Positions 49,741 through 64,000 of a stretch of DNA of 64,000 bases are shown here, one piece after another. The translations under genes and the position numbers were made by a program. The notes beneath the pieces are model-generated. The model made no database searches, was not told the DNA's origin, and saw nothing but the letters and a program-made list of their open reading frames with translations. The stretch's first letter is position 1. The number at the start of each line of letters is the position of its first letter. Source of the DNA: Xiphophorus maculatus (Eukaryota; Chordata; Actinopteri; Cyprinodontiformes; Poeciliidae); the NCBI RefSeq assembly GCF_002775205.1, contig NC_036445.1:23106953-23170952 (forward strand). The letters run 5' to 3'.

Positions 49741-50139
49741 CTAATGCAGAAAACATTCTTTCCACCCCACTGGAGAAAGGAACACAATTCTAGTTAATGT
49801 TAGGAGATTCCTTTCTCTTTTTTCTGGTATTATATTTGTAAATGCGCACAATCTGCAGGCCTGAAATACAATGAAAGGGAAAACCAAACTTCTCTGGGTC
49901 CATCACAAAGTACAAACATGTAATGTGCTGAGAAGACTTTATTTTAAAGAAACAGGTGTACTGTGCCCTAGACCGCAGATAAACATATACGCCCTGAAGT
50001 ACTGGCCTGAATTCGATCAGTATCTACATCAAAAATAATTTACATCTCTTTTCTTATTCATTTTTAAAGGTAACATATCAAGTTGTCAGACGATATCAAA
50101 TCCTGTCCAGTAATTTAAATAATATTAGAAAATTTACCT

Positions 50140-50262
50140 GAGACAGACTGGCGACCTGTCCAGGGTTTACCCCGCCTCTTGCCCAGAACATTAGCTGGAG
50201 ATATGCACCATCACCCCTGCTGACCCTATAAGGGACAAGGGTGTACAGAAAATGGATGGACT
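50140..50262 (-). mobile_element. Dispersed LINE-tail-type repeat, copy 3
   Basis: Reverse orientation of the family seen at 3108 and 9406: GACAGACTGGCGACCTGTCC at the left and GTGTACAGAAAATGGATGG at the right. Confidence 0.65.
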
Positions 50263-53200
50263 AATGGATAGAAAATTTACATTCATGTAAATGTCTTGAA
50301 GAAGACATCCTCTCAGGAGTACCGACTTGCCCCTTTTAAGAGTGTAAATCGATAATTATTATAACAAAATTTCAACAACTCACAAACATTGTTCTTACAT
50401 TGTTATGAGACGACAAAGGAAGTGAGAAGATGTTGAAGGTTTGACTTAGAGAAAGGGGTGCTTTATACATTATTGACAATTAAAATTACAAGTGCAGCAG
50501 CTGGTCAGCGTCTGGCAACATAAAATAGGCTAAAACAAACAAAAAAAGAAACACATCATGCAAAAATCTCATGATGCTGAAGAAATGATTGTGAACAATT
50601 AGACTGACATTTATCTGTGTAGAAAATCTACCGTCATTTCTAACACTTTTATATTCCAGTAAACCACAAGGTTACCAAAAATACTCCAAGAGTGCGCCAA
50701 TGGCTCATTCCAGAGGTCATGAAATATACATGAAGTTTTATAAAAAATAGAGTGATGTCATTGGGAAATCTGTATTACATTGTTATTATAATATTTATTT
50801 GGAGAACTTTTTACCCCTGTAGTATAACCTTTAATTTACCTCTACTGCAGACCCGCCATTTGTGCTTATAGGTCAGGTTAAAAGTTTAACAGTTTTTTTG
50901 CTGGCCAAATGAATACAAATGGAAATACACTGGGAGACATTTTGGGAGGGGTGATTGAGGTTCCCTAAAACATAATTTCTATGTAGACATGTGGCAAAAA
51001 CAGTTAAAAAACGTTCCGATTTTAGAAGCTGTCACGATGCGTTTAAAATGCATCGGCCATCTTGGATTGTGAAAACAGGGTTGACGGAATTTCAACTTCA
51101 GAAAAGAGCTTTTTTTCCTTTCCTTTTTGGGCAACAAACTGTTGCATTACAGTTTCAAAATGTACATCAGCAGCTATGTTGGTATTTGGTAACCTTATGT
51201 TTTTTACTGAGGTGATTCTTCTTATAAAAAGGTTGAGAACCTTTCAGATTATTTGAGTTTTAATCTTGACATTTTTTATGTGCTGCACCTGCATATCTGG
51301 TCTTGTGTTGAATGGCTCAATATCTCCAAGGATACATGTGTTATTTTTATTAAGTCAGTAGCTCCTTATTGTGACCTGACATCAAACTGTGGCTGATTTT
51401 TTTTGGAGCTATGCTGACACTGGCAGATTGGTGGGCAAATATTCTTAACAGTACAGATTGGGTGATAATAAAGCGGGACCGCTCTGAACAGGCCTCAATT
51501 GGCAGTGGCTTCAGAAAGACTTCAAGAAGTTCCCGTCAGATGAGTGATCCAGGAAGTCTTGGGTCTTGGCTGAGAGAGTCTTCTGGGAATATGAATCTTG
51601 TGTGAAGTTGTGATCAGGGTGAAGAACTAAAGACAGATACTTTGCCATTAGTGAAATATTTTCTAGTTATATATATTTAAAAACAGAAGGATTCGAATTG
51701 AATGTGATATTTTTGTCCTGCAATAAAATGCAATACCACAGAGTTCCAGCTTTAGTATTTTATTTTATTTTTTTTAATTGAAAACCCACCAGAACACAAA
51801 TTCTATTAAAAAGAAAAAAAAAAAAAAAGCTCACACAAACACAATGTGCTTTTTAATTTGCCTTCACCCTTCAATTACCCTATCTTGGCCAGATAATTTC
51901 CTGAAGAGGACTTCCGTGATGTTAATGGGACTAACTGAATACTCCAGCTTAACCAAATAGGACTCCATCCTGTATTTGGAAAGAGATATTCTGAGAGATA
52001 GCCTTTCCAATATAAAGTCATGCAAACAGGATGTCATTAGCGAATGCAAATGAGAAATCACCCAATCTTCACAGAGAGGCAGAAGTGTATCTCCATAGGA
52101 TAGCTGGAACATGACAGTTCACCAACCGCTCCCACGCTGAGCACCAAATGTGATGGTCCGCTCCTGCTGCTACTCTTAACAGGATCTAGGACAGAACCAT
52201 AAATGTAAGCAAACAGGGGAGACAAGGACGCGGGTCAATAGGGGCCTCACCTTCTGCCTTTGGAGGATTGCTATAAATACACTCTGTGTATTGCTTGTGT
52301 GCTAAAAGTTAGTTTACATGCATTATAATATTCTACCTATTATTTGTTTCATTTTTTGATTGCATTTAGATATCACACTGAGAACAATGCTTCTCAATAT
52401 CGTGCTTAGACAGATTTCCAAACACTATATGTGTTCGTTAAGTTTAGAATGAGACAAAAACTTTGTGAAGTATTCAAATGTCAGAACACGAAAGTTTACT
52501 TTTGGCAAGAAAATCTTTGACCAAATGTTTTATTCAGTGACATCTAATCAGCAAAAGGATTTAAAAAATGGGTTGTAAAATCTGTAATTGGTGAGATTAA
52601 ATCTGATTAGGCTCTCATTTAGACCACTTTTGAACTCCTCACATGTCAGCTGCTTCATATAAATGCCTAACTATACATCCTGAACTGGTAACTGATTTTC
52701 TATAGATGGCAAAAAATTGGATTGGTTATGGAATTTATTTAGTATGCAGGTCTGCTATGGGGGGAAATCTTTATAGGGGGTGAAAAAGGTAAGTCCTCCT
52801 TTGCCAATCATGCACCCCCCTGCCCCCTCCACCACTCCACAACCCAGAAGGCGTGTCTGTCGTGACATCACAAGCTGCGCGGCGGCTCGTTTCCTGGCGG
52901 GGCTCCAGACGAGCAAACCTTCTGCTGCCCGCAGGGTGGCAGCGGCCTATGGCAAGGCTGCAATGGCCAGGTCACCAGCTTTTTTCTTCCTGCCTGGCAC
53001 CGACACTGCAGGGGTAAGGGGATGGCAGAATGTCAGAAACAGCAGAAACAGCCCTTTAGACGTGCTAAAAAGCAGGCACAGCTAGAGGAAGCTGTTCATT
53101 GAGCGTTACAGAGTGACAGAGGAAACCATTCAACAAACTGTCCGTCCAATAAACATAAAACGCCATTAAATGGTCAGACGCGCATACCGAGATGTGAGCA

Positions 53201-53359
53201 GGAAATGTTTACGTCTGGAGATCTTACTACCACAAACCTCTGTGAATTTTAGTGGGTTTCTATGTGATGAAAAACACAGATGTGAAGAATCGTATAAATA
53301 AAAGTCTGAAAAATGAGGCAAGCACTTATGCTTAGCACTTCTGTCCCTATGCTTTGTTC

Positions 53360-53745
53360 TGTCACCTTTCACTGCAGTTGCAACTGCAAGTCTTGTGGGC
53401 TATGTTTCAACAAGCTTCACACATATAGAGACTGACACTTTTTTTTTTACCAGCTACCCTCCTTTATGATAACTTAAGCTAAGTTAAACTGGATGGAGGA
53501 TGTTGCTTTGAACTTTGACTGGACCATTTAAATATATTCAAGTGAACCTCTGTTCCAGTTTCAAGTCTTTTGTAGCATATTTCCATGGATTTCTGCTTCC
53601 CTGTTTGCTTAAGAAAAGCATCCCCACAGCATGATGCTGCTGTCACCATGTTTCACTGTAGTAAAAGTGTGTTCTAGTTGGTGGGCAGTGTTGTCTTCTT
53701 CCCCACGTTGCTTTTTGTACATTGGCCAAAAAAAAGTTTTCATGT
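53360..53745 (-). mobile_element. Tc1-like transposon relic, antisense
   Basis: The minus-strand translation near 53630-53720 reads [15 protein letters not shown], the signature of Tc1 transposases just before their second catalytic Asp region. Further 3' pieces include TGACTGGACCATTTAAATAT (53517) and GTTGCAACTGCAAGTCTTGT (53377). Interrupted by stops and deletions. Confidence 0.7.
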
Positions 53746-54384
53746 GGAAAATATTAATAATAAAAAAAATAAAAATAGTTAAGCGGGATGAATGTAATAA
53801 TGCAAACAGTAGTGTATCATGCCTGTTTTTCATCTGTAAACTTTCTTTATAAACAAATCTCTTAAAATATGAATCCTACTGTAAGACAATCTGGGGGTTT
53901 TATAGCACTTGTCATGATTGAGTAAAAAGAAAAACAAGCCCTGTGAAACTGCACCTGTCCAAACCCTCTCTTTTGAAGATTCATCCAGGTAATGAAAATC
54001 TGAATGAATCTGAACCACAAAGAAGTTTTTTTTTTTTTGCTCTTTATGTCTTTTAGCGAAACCATGAAGAGATTTGTGAAAGAGGATACGCCATGTGTCA
54101 CTGAGTATTTTTGGTTCTGACTAATACTTTACCATCATCTATGTCATCGTATGTGTAAGACTAATAGTTTGTGAAATAAAGAAAGTAAAAGTAAGCAGGG
54201 TGATTTGGTGTAGTGATTTGACTTAAGCATGAATCTGGGACACATAAACGCAGCAAGTTGCACAAATAATTCTGATTTATGCCACACAAAGCACTCATAG
54301 ATCATTAATTTTTTATTCCCCCTTTACTGTAGACTCAAAAATCTTATCTTCTCTGGATTGTTTTCTTTTTTTGATAGAGTATGT

Positions 54385-55087
54385 AAAGTAGCACATTGAG
54401 ATGGAAGGAAAATGATACATGGACAGATATACAGTATGAAATCCATTTTGCAGTTTGATGCAAGCAGGAAAGCTAACATGTGGAAGAAGATGCTTTAGTC
54501 AGATGAGACAAAAAAATGTCGATTTTGGTAGCCAACATGCCAAACGAAATGACTGATAGAAAACTAACAATGTTACTCTGAACACACAATCAAGGTTGCA
54601 AAAATCGGTGGTGGTAGCATCATGCTGTGGAGATGCCATTTTTCAGAAGGGATGGGAGAAACGAGTTGGAGTTGTAAGGGTTGAGCTAAATAGAGGATAC
54701 TAATGGAGTAAAACCTCTCAAGCTTCGAAAGATTTGAGAGTGATGCAAAGACTGCGATGACTCTAAACCTACGCCCATACCTACAATAGAATGGTTTGCA
54801 TGAAAGAACATTCATGTGGTTCAGCCAAAGTCCACTCCTAAATCCAATTCAGAAACTATGGCAAGACTTTATAGTATATGTGGTTCTCTCCATCTGATCA
54901 TACTGAGCTTTAAAAAAAAAAAAGGCAAACATTTAATATCTAGATGTGTAGATGTATTTGCAATGCGATATGTTTCTCCAGAAAACCTCCCGAAATCCCA
55001 TCAAAATTAACAGAAGTTTGAGGTTGTGACATGAGGAAAATTGGGAAAAAGTTCAAGTGGTGTGAGTACTTTCACAAAGTACTCACA
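54385..55087 (+). mobile_element. Tc1-like transposon relic, sense
   Basis: Ordered fragments on the + strand: AGATGGAAGGAAAATGATAC (54399, subterminal), AACATGTGGAAGAAGATGCT (54475), GGTGGTAGCATCATGCTGTG (54609) and AGTCCACTCCTAAATCCAAT (54829), ending with the TGTGAGTACTT hairpin-type terminus (55061-55087). The N-terminal DNA-binding part is deleted. It points away from the relic at 53360-53745. Confidence 0.7.
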
Positions 55088-55898
55088 TTGTCAAGTTAGG
55101 AAACAACCAAGCAGCTGAAAACACTTTTGCTTCAAAGCAGATTTTGCGCCAAAAGCATGCCCACAGCAGGCTCTGTGAATTCCAGTTCCATATTCATGAA
55201 GTTCTGAAACAAATCAAGCAACCCATTGGCTTTATCAGTGCAATCCACAGAAGCGTATTAGCTAGAGACTGCTTGCGGCTCGGTTAGTTTTGATTTGTCT
55301 CGTTTGATGTGCGGTGTGTTTATTTCAGAGGTGGCGACCTGCTCAACTAAGTCCCTCGTCTCCTTTATCATGGAAACATCCCCCTTCAAATAAACAGCAG
55401 AGGCTGAGCATCGTCTGGGGCTGGGAGAGGACAGGGGTCTTTAGGCGGTTAAAAGGTGTGCCATTAACACAGCAATGCAGCCCAATTCAGAGAAGGAGTT
55501 GGGTTTCCTTTGAAGCAAAGCGCTACAAAACAGTCAAGCAGGAAAAGGCTGATAGGAAACCTAAAGTGTTCTGAGAAGTCTTGTCACTTTTGTGACAAAC
55601 TGAAAAGAAACATGCCTTCTTTTGGTGTTACTGGGATTATAGAGCTCTGTCCCAGTTTTCTCTTCAGAAAAATGAACAGTTTGTTGTAAAAAGACAATGA
55701 AATGTGTAGATTTTATTGTCGTTACTTGCAGCTTTTGTCAGTAAAACACCTAATATGCACGTCCTCCTCTACCTGATGATTCACAAAATTTGATCTGACC
55801 TGAAACAACAGGATCTTTACATTCAGTGACTGACCTAATGGGAAGGTTCACATGTGAAAATCTCTAAACTGACTATGTTCAGGCTAAAATTGCAACGT

Positions 55899-56000
<102 letters not shown>

Positions 56001-57645
56001 CTAAATATGATTTTTGGATTAGAAGTTTTAAAAAATGCTCAAAACCATGAAGCTCTCATAAAGCAATTGATACCAGATGAAAGTCTACTAATCTAGGCCA
56101 CGTCCCACTCACCAGGAATCTGCAATAAATCTCGAGGTAAATGATTAAGCATAGATTAATGCTTGTTGTATGAATGTGATGCATTGGGTGAGGATGCAGG
56201 CTCCCTCTCGCACACCGTGGCAGCGATGCTGAGGATCCCCAGCCCCTCCCCTGGTGATCAGACGTGATAAAAGGCTGTCGTCGCTGCGTCATGGCCACAA
56301 GGAGAGTTCTGCGGCGACTGCGCCTCCGATCCGCCCGCCTCTACATGGCTCTTTGGCTTTATTGTGAATTTCACATCACTGCTCTTCGCACAACATGATG
56401 GCACTCTCTGGCGTGGTTTCAATTTGGCAGATCGTTTGACACGTCGAAGTTTTTTTTTTTTTTTTTTCTTTTTGAGTAACATATTTTATTTTAGAACTAT
56501 TGAAGTTGACTTCCAATCAGGAAACAACTGCTTGGTAAGTTTTGAATAGATTTTTGACTCAGTTCAAAATTTTACAGCTGAAAGAAATATTGTAATTTAA
56601 AGATGTAATTGCATTTGTAGAATTTTTTTTTTCTTAAATCCTCCAGCAGATAAAGTTACTTACAACAGAACAGATATTAAAAGGTTGTCACAAAATGCAA
56701 AACGTCATGCTTTTTACCATGTTGTCACTATGCGTTTGAATTTAGTCGCTTTCCTTTCATGTGTCTGATCTGTCTCATGCAGGAAGCATCACAGGTTTCT
56801 TCAAACGGAAAAATAATTGTCTATTTCCCCGTTTCTTATCGGAAATCCCGTTGGGACGCAGGAGCGCATCAGAAGTGAATGAATGTAAATTCATTAAAAA
56901 ACAGGAGTTTCTGTTTCAAAGAAAAGCAAAAAAACGGGCCGAGGTTTTTCTGACTTAACCCAAGTATGCATATTAAAAACTGTTAACGTATTTTTAACCA
57001 AAATACGCTTTAACATTTGTTTCTGAAAACAGACAAAAAAACACTAATCATTTGTATTTTTATTTATTTATTTTTATTTAAAAAAAAAACCAAACAAACA
57101 AAAAAACGTCTTCTGTCTGCAGAATTGCAATTTACTCCTGAAAGTGAGTGTGTCACAAATTTCGTGAACCGTGATCGCGTTTTCAATCATGGTTGCAGCT
57201 CAAATCTGTGCATCCCATTTCGGGTTTGTCATATGATTTACAAGAAATTGGCTGGGATGTCCTGAAGCAAATGAATACTTGAAAAACTACACAATCTGAA
57301 AAAAGATCGATCATATGATTTTATCTGAGCTGTTTGACTGGACTTTTAATATAACCATTTAGTAAATTTTTACTAACTTTTATAATAAGTCATATGAAGT
57401 TCTATAACCTCTTTAAGGATTAACGTCGTACTGGAAAATAAAGAAAAAAAGGAAAACGTCATTTGTTTTATAGTTTCTGCTCTCAGAGAAATGCAAGTTT
57501 CAGTTTCCATTTGGCATCACTAATGACATCTTAATTTACGACTATTTTACTGATGTCTAACAACTGGAAACGTGCAGGCCTTTCATGTCACTTTGTCTGT
57601 TCTTAACTGACTTTAACTTTAATGTCTCTGTGTCTCCGTTAACAG

Positions 57646-57800
57646 TGGACACTCCAGTGGATCCCCTGAAGAAGTTTGAGCACAATCATTGACTCTAGAG
57701 GTAAAACGCGTCCCCTAAGAGCGCAGTCTTCACTGGAAATCCAAGGCAGAAACCAAAGCTGCGAAGCATCCTCACTGAGAGGGAGACGACAGGCGCAGTC
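57646..57800 (+). other. eomes: eomes 5' UTR, possible spliced leader boundary
   Basis: A good pyrimidine tract and acceptor (GTCTCCGTTAACAG) ends at 57645, so a leader exon may splice in here. The eomes frame is open upstream of the ATG only as far as a TAA at 57702-57704 and has no other ATG. A donor-like CTAGAG/GTAAAA lies at 57700/57701. Confidence 0.4.
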
Positions 57801-61336
<3,536 letters not shown>

Positions 61337-61925
61337 TTTCATATTTCTTTTCCTGTCAAACTTTAAAAACAAGGGGCCTCATTTTGCTTGGTTTTCATCT
61401 GCCACAGTAATAAGGAGTTAACATTTTGCTTTTTTTTGTTTGTTTTGTTTTGTTGATCTTGTTTTGGCTGAAATATTTAATTTCCTTTGTCGTTTAAGTA
61501 AAATGATCAAGCACATGTAGGACAATTTACCAGACTACACGAATAAGCTTTACCATCCAGAAATGAGGTCATTCAATCTTTTAGTGGCCTGAATTGTTCC
61601 TGGACTAAATATTTTCAAATGCCCCAACAAAGTTTGTGCATTTGGAATTTTGTACTAAAGCATGTGATTAATGTAACCATTTTCTTAAAAAAAAAGAGAA
61701 GAGAGAAAGAAATGTACTGCTTATTCGTTGCAGACATTACAGCATCAACCTTTGCAGTCAGATTATGTGTTTTCAGATTATTTATTGAAGGTCTGTTTAT
61801 ATGAAATGTGTGCACTGCTAAAATGTGAGAATATTATGCTATATATTGCTTCAAAATTCGGATATTTGATAATAAAAGGCATTTGTGTTCTGTTGTGCAT
61901 TAAACTTGTGTATAGGAGAGCTGTT
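61337..61925 (+). other. eomes: eomes 3' UTR
   Basis: T-rich non-coding sequence ending near AATAAA (61871-61876) and ATTAAA (61899-61904), two close polyadenylation signals that would give a 3' UTR of about 580 nt. Confidence 0.6.
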
Positions 61926-62250
61926 TAAATCCGAGTTTATTTTCATGCTCTATCAAGGGTTAATGTGCGCATTTCGCATTTCTATTTAAGCGTGAATGAA
62001 GCTCATAAATTTACAGGTATATGACGCCCCCGAGGCATCGCGATTGGTCATCTGCACTTCATCACACGAAACGGGGTTGATAGTCTTGTGGACTGCGTCG
62101 CACTCTAGTGGCGTAATTTTGTCATTACACAGGCCGCCACGTTACATTTTCATTCCTAAACCAAAAATGTCTGCCATGATATTGTGAATCTCCTCTAAAT
62201 TGAAAAAAAAAAAAACAAACAGTGAATATCCTCTAGATTAAAAAAAAAGT

Positions 62251-62282
62251 CTGAATATGTAGACTTCACCCTACATATTCAG
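62251..62282. repeat. 12-bp inverted repeat with extended flanks
   Basis: CTGAATATGTAG (62251-62262) and its exact reverse complement at 62271-62282 lie across ACTTCACC. Outer AAAAAGTC (left) and GACTTTTT (right) can extend the stem past a bulge. Confidence 0.75.
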
Positions 62283-62299
62283 TATGTCGGACTTTTTAT

Positions 62300-62302
62300 T
62301 TT

Positions 62303-62337
<35 letters not shown>

Positions 62338-62338
62338 T
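62300..62338. repeat. (TTTA)n microsatellite
   Basis: About nine TTTA units. Confidence 0.95.
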
Positions 62339-63144
62339 GATCAACAACACCATTGCTGATTGTGTGCTGCAGTCATAACAGACTGAGATGCTGAACAGAG
62401 ATTCATTATGATTATAGTTTTGTTAAATCTCACCACAATGATCTTTGGTGTAAAGCCAGAGATTATGATTTGGCTCTTTATTCAGTAGTGTTGAGGGTTG
62501 ATAAACATATGAAGTGATACAGTTAGCACAGATATATCTAGATAAATAACAATTTTATGGAAGATTGAACTTATTTCGGTAATTCAGTTCAATAAGTGAA
62601 ATATGACATATTTACTGCACACAAAGTGATACATTTCAAGCACTATACTTTTGTTAATTCTGATGATAGATCCCACCTAGCAAAAAATAATAATAACAAA
62701 TAAAATATTCCTAAAACAAATTCATTTTCTGACAGCTGTAACAGGTGTGGGTAAGTCATAAATTGTTATTGTTAAAGAAGTGGGCTGCTCACATTGTGTT
62801 GCATCCAAGCATGTCTTTGGAAAGTTGAGTGGAAGGAAAAACGGGGTTGATAAAGGTACGTAACCAACAGTGGTTTCTAAGACCAGAGTTGATAGTGAAG
62901 CAAACTCATTTCACAGTTTAGAGCAGCGTCTCAAGGCATGAGCTTCATGTTATATCCACTGACATTTTCCTTAATAAAATGACATCATCCACACTGCTTC
63001 TTCTGCTGTTTCAAAGTTATAGACATGTACGTAGTTTGGCACCACACATAAGCACAGCTATAACAGGATGAAAGGAAAAAGAGCAGTGGAGGCACATTAT
63101 TTGTGATGGTATATTAACAATGCATTGAAATGTATATTCCATGA

Positions 63145-63225
63145 TTCAGTTCACGGGTCTCCAAAATGCAGCCCAGGGACCATTTGTGGCCCTCGGAACA
63201 ATTTTGGGCGGCCCTTCATGACAAT
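63145..63225. mobile_element. Dispersed repeat fragment, possibly hAT-type
   Basis: GGTCTCCAAAATGCAGCCCA (63157), TTTGTGGCCCTCGGAACA and GGGCGGCCCTTC resemble a GC-rich end sequence widespread in vertebrate genomes. No matching opposite end was seen, so the assignment is tentative. Confidence 0.35.
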
Positions 63226-63732
63226 TCAAGAATGGCTTAAATTTGGTTGGCAAAAGAGTGGATGCAGATTTAACAAAACATTTGCACAGAATTCCTATTA
63301 ATGTCAGACCTTTCATAAAAAGACAATTTAAAATCTTAAAAATGAGAAATGTAAGGTGCTACACGGATATTCATCAAAGTTTTTGCTATAAATTTAATTT
63401 CTTTTAATAGCAAAATAAGACAAAAAACACCTAGTGGTTTTTACTAAAATGCAGACTTGGCAAAATAAAGCAAGAATGAAGCATATCCGGTTCTTATTGC
63501 TGAAAAGACACACACACACACAAAAAAAAATCTACAAAAGAAGATCTACCTGAAAAATCTAGGAATATAGTTAAGTGATTTTTGTGCAATCTTGCAAACC
63601 TGCAAGAACCTTTTTACGTTTGAAATCTGCAGTGATTTACAGATCCCTTGCCTACAGAACTCTAACTGCTTTGCTTATTTTATTAAAATATTGTGTGCTT
63701 AGTTTATTGTTGACAAGGAAAAAGAAAAAAAA

Positions 63733-63766
<34 letters not shown>
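63733..63766. repeat. (TA)n microsatellite
   Basis: About 16 TA units. Confidence 0.95.
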
Positions 63767-63769
<3 letters not shown>

Positions 63770-63942
63770 ACAATCCCGTGTCCTAATGTGCTTGAGTCTT
63801 ATCCATGGAACCGAAATGACATTAAATATTTATATAAAAGTCAGCTGTAACTGTCTTGGAGGTATAACTTTTCAAATACATCCTCTCTGTGCCTGTTTCC
63901 GGGTTATCCTGAAACCTGGCAACCCGATGGTCAGCCAGTAAA

Positions 63943-64000
63943 ATGAACGGGGATTTGGCAATGGGCTACATCTCTCCTCTGAGCGGCGTTTCTACACAGA
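63943..64000 (+). CDS. Possible start of a gene cut by the window edge
   Basis: ATG at 63943 (A at -3) opens a frame reading MNGDLAMGYISPLSGVSTQ to the last base. The sequence turns G+C-richer over the last 100 bp, as a promoter-proximal exon would. No family is recognised from 19 residues and it may be chance; a partial entry only. Confidence 0.25.
   Translation, partial: MNGDLAMGYISPLSGVSTQ

Larger units (their letters stand above)
61926..63942. other. Region downstream of eomes
   Basis: No coding exon recognised. Contains a hairpin (62251-62282), a TTTA microsatellite, a dispersed repeat at 63145-63225 and a TA microsatellite. Confidence 0.55.

Noticed and set aside
55061-55087. The 11-bp hairpin as another independent fold-back
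   Set aside because: It coincides with the terminal repeat of the Tc1-like relic, which explains its symmetry.

Overview
This is vertebrate nuclear DNA, most likely from a teleost fish. It is AT-rich and intron-rich, and it carries many decayed Tc1/mariner elements, miniature inverted-repeat elements and microsatellites of the kinds common in ray-finned fishes. No bacterial-style operons, CRISPR arrays, rRNA genes or functional tRNA genes were seen.

Three protein-coding genes can be assembled exon by exon with matching splice phases. (1) azi2 (NAP1, a TBK1/IKK-epsilon adaptor), + strand, coding exons 16701-26118, 396 residues. (2) cmc1 (twin CX9C mitochondrial protein), - strand, coding exons 31524-38090, 107 residues. 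(3) eomes (eomesodermin/Tbr2, a T-box transcription factor), + strand, coding exons 57801-61336, 601 residues from the first in-frame ATG. azi2 and cmc1 converge tail to tail. cmc1 and eomes diverge, with about 19.5 kb between them. This order and orientation match human 3p24.1 (EOMES-CMC1-AZI2), and that match helps to name the paralogues: azi2 rather than tbkbp1, eomes rather than tbx21 or tbr1. Whether this is the eomesa or eomesb copy of a duplicated fish genome cannot be settled from the window.

Layout. 1-14.95 kb: gene-free flank with a tRNA-type SINE, LINE-tail fragments, a pogo-like element (10062-11098) that contains a nested hAT-type MITE with an intact 8-bp target duplication, a second MITE, and a TAAT-rich stretch (7.74-8.33 kb) that looks like a conserved non-coding element. 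14.95-29.05 kb: azi2 promoter, untranslated leader exon, seven coding exons and 3' UTR. 29.35-30.11 kb: near full-length antisense Tc1 relic. 31-38.1 kb: cmc1, with a bidirectional-type promoter at 38.12-38.21 kb carrying ETS, CRE and ZNF143-type motifs. 38.2-57.6 kb: intergenic, with Tc1 relics, fold-back hairpins and candidate enhancers. 57.65-61.93 kb: eomes. 61.93-64 kb: repeats, and at the very edge a possible start of another reading frame.

The three genes do not form one pathway. Azi2 acts in innate immune signalling and autophagy-linked TBK1 activation, Cmc1 acts in mitochondrial cytochrome c oxidase assembly, and Eomes acts in mesendoderm, forebrain and T/NK-cell programmes. Their linkage is old synteny, probably held by eomes regulatory DNA spread through cmc1 and the gene-poor flanks. 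No clearly new biological system was found. The most unusual signal is a set of short, near-perfect inverted repeats with loops of 1-8 nt scattered through non-coding DNA; these look like template-switch fold-backs.
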